The translations under genes and the position numbers were made by a program. 5,601 nt of DNA from Bacteroidota bacterium (GTDB taxonomy: Bacteria; Bacteroidota; Bacteroidia; Bacteroidales; Paludibacteraceae): positions 1 through 5,601 of the forward strand of contig JAFNAU010000149.1 in NCBI GenBank assembly GCA_017860335.1, written 5' to 3'. The notes below the pieces were generated by a model, which was not told the DNA's origin, ran no database searches, and worked only from the letters and a program-made list of their open reading frames with translations. Below are positions 5,498 through 5,601 of the stretch, piece by piece (position 1 is the first letter of the stretch; each line of letters begins with the position of its first letter).

Positions 5498-5545
5498 AAG
5501 TTGTCGGTGAACAGTAAATTTTATACTTTTGTCCATCGACAACTT
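5498..5545. promoter_or_regulatory. Inverted repeat surrounding the leader promoter
   Basis: AAGTTGTCGGTG (5498-5509) and CATCGACAACTT (5534-5545) are complementary at 11 of 12 positions, with a G/T wobble at the other. The left arm covers the -33 TTG and the right arm covers the predicted start site, with the -7 element between them. This placement suits an operator for a dimeric or looping regulator, or an integration-host-like binding layout. Confidence 0.45.
5501..5531 (+). promoter_or_regulatory. Bacteroidota promoter in the leader region
   Basis: TTG (5501-5503), a 20-nt spacer, then TACTTTTG (5524-5531) matches the Bacteroidota TTG-N20-TAnnTTTG consensus at every specified base. Transcription would start near 5538 and point away from cas2, as expected for a pre-crRNA promoter in a leader. 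Confidence 0.65.
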
Positions 5546-5581
5546 TTAGTCGTAAAAACACAATAATTATATTTTTTATTC

Positions 5582-5601
5582 AGCTGATTATCAGCTTTTT
5601 T
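5582..5601 (+). terminator. Hairpin plus T-run at window edge
   Basis: AGCTGA (5582-5587) and TCAGCT (5591-5596) form a perfect stem around TTA and are followed directly by T residues to the end of the window. This is the layout of an intrinsic terminator, though the stem is short. It lies about 45 nt downstream of the predicted leader transcription start. It could alternatively be a leader-end palindrome next to the first CRISPR repeat. Confidence 0.45.

Larger units (their letters stand above)
5412..5601 (+). other. Putative CRISPR leader region after cas2
   Basis: This 190-nt stretch has no reading frame of note. It directly follows cas2, where type I-B loci usually have their leader and array. 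It contains a perfect 7-bp hairpin (5438-5455), a near direct repeat (GTCGTCGGTCAA at 5413-5424 and GTTGTCGGTGAA at 5500-5511, 10 of 12 identical), a promoter of consensus quality, and a terminal hairpin with T-run. No CRISPR repeat is visible before the window ends, so the leader call is inference from position and promoter. Confidence 0.5.

Noticed and set aside
37..5542. Open frames on the - strand throughout the window.
   Set aside because: They lie opposite well-supported + strand genes, have no recognisable motifs and show composition typical of antisense shadows.
5412..5601. A CRISPR array within the window.
   Set aside because: No repeat of 25-40 nt recurs at regular spacing anywhere; only leader-like features are present.

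Overview
The window reads as chromosomal DNA of a Bacteroidota bacterium. All supported genes lie on the + strand. Start codons follow A-rich tracts rather than Shine-Dalgarno sequences, and the best promoter matches the Bacteroidota TTG-N20-TAnnTTTG form. The protein types also fit that phylum: a Bacteroidota-style RAYT transposase, a four-helix-bundle protein, and a cas4-cas1-cas2 set of the kind found in type I-B loci.

Layout. (1) 4-690: acidic protein of unknown function whose 5' end may lie outside the window. (2) 745-1386: single-domain HUH/Y1 transposase of the REP-associated (RAYT) type. (3) 1438-1938: cas4. (4) 1996-3012: cas1 with its catalytic residues intact. (5) 3013-3352: AT-rich non-coding stretch with octamer repeats, two bulged hairpins and promoter-like sequences. 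(6) 3353-4744: acidic protein, apparently a conserved Bacteroidota hypothetical. (7) 4755-5121: four-helix-bundle protein gene with an apparent one-base frameshift near its 5' end. (8) 5148-5411: cas2. (9) 5412-5601: region with the properties of a CRISPR leader. No CRISPR repeat and no interference gene (cas3, 5, 6, 7, 8) is visible; they would have to lie outside the window.

Two patterns stand out. First, three consecutive gene junctions (4-690/RAYT, RAYT/cas4, cas4/cas1) share one architecture: stop codon, a 30-33 nt REP-like palindrome built on CCGAAGG...CCTTCGG, an A-rich tract of 14-15 nt, then the start codon. A fourth copy lies in frame inside the RAYT gene. The natural reading is a RAYT and its own REP family settled in the spacers of a cas adaptation operon. 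Second, cas1 and cas2, normally adjacent, are separated by about 2.1 kb. A 15-bp perfect inverted repeat made of octamers (GTAATTGA) lies exactly at the cas1 stop codon and just upstream of the cas2 start, bracketing the inserted segment and its two cargo genes.

Cas4, Cas1 and Cas2 would work together in spacer acquisition: Cas4 selects and trims PAM-bearing prespacers, and the Cas1-Cas2 integrase inserts them at the leader-repeat junction. The leader-like region after cas2 carries a strong promoter candidate within an inverted repeat, followed at the window edge by a hairpin plus T-run.
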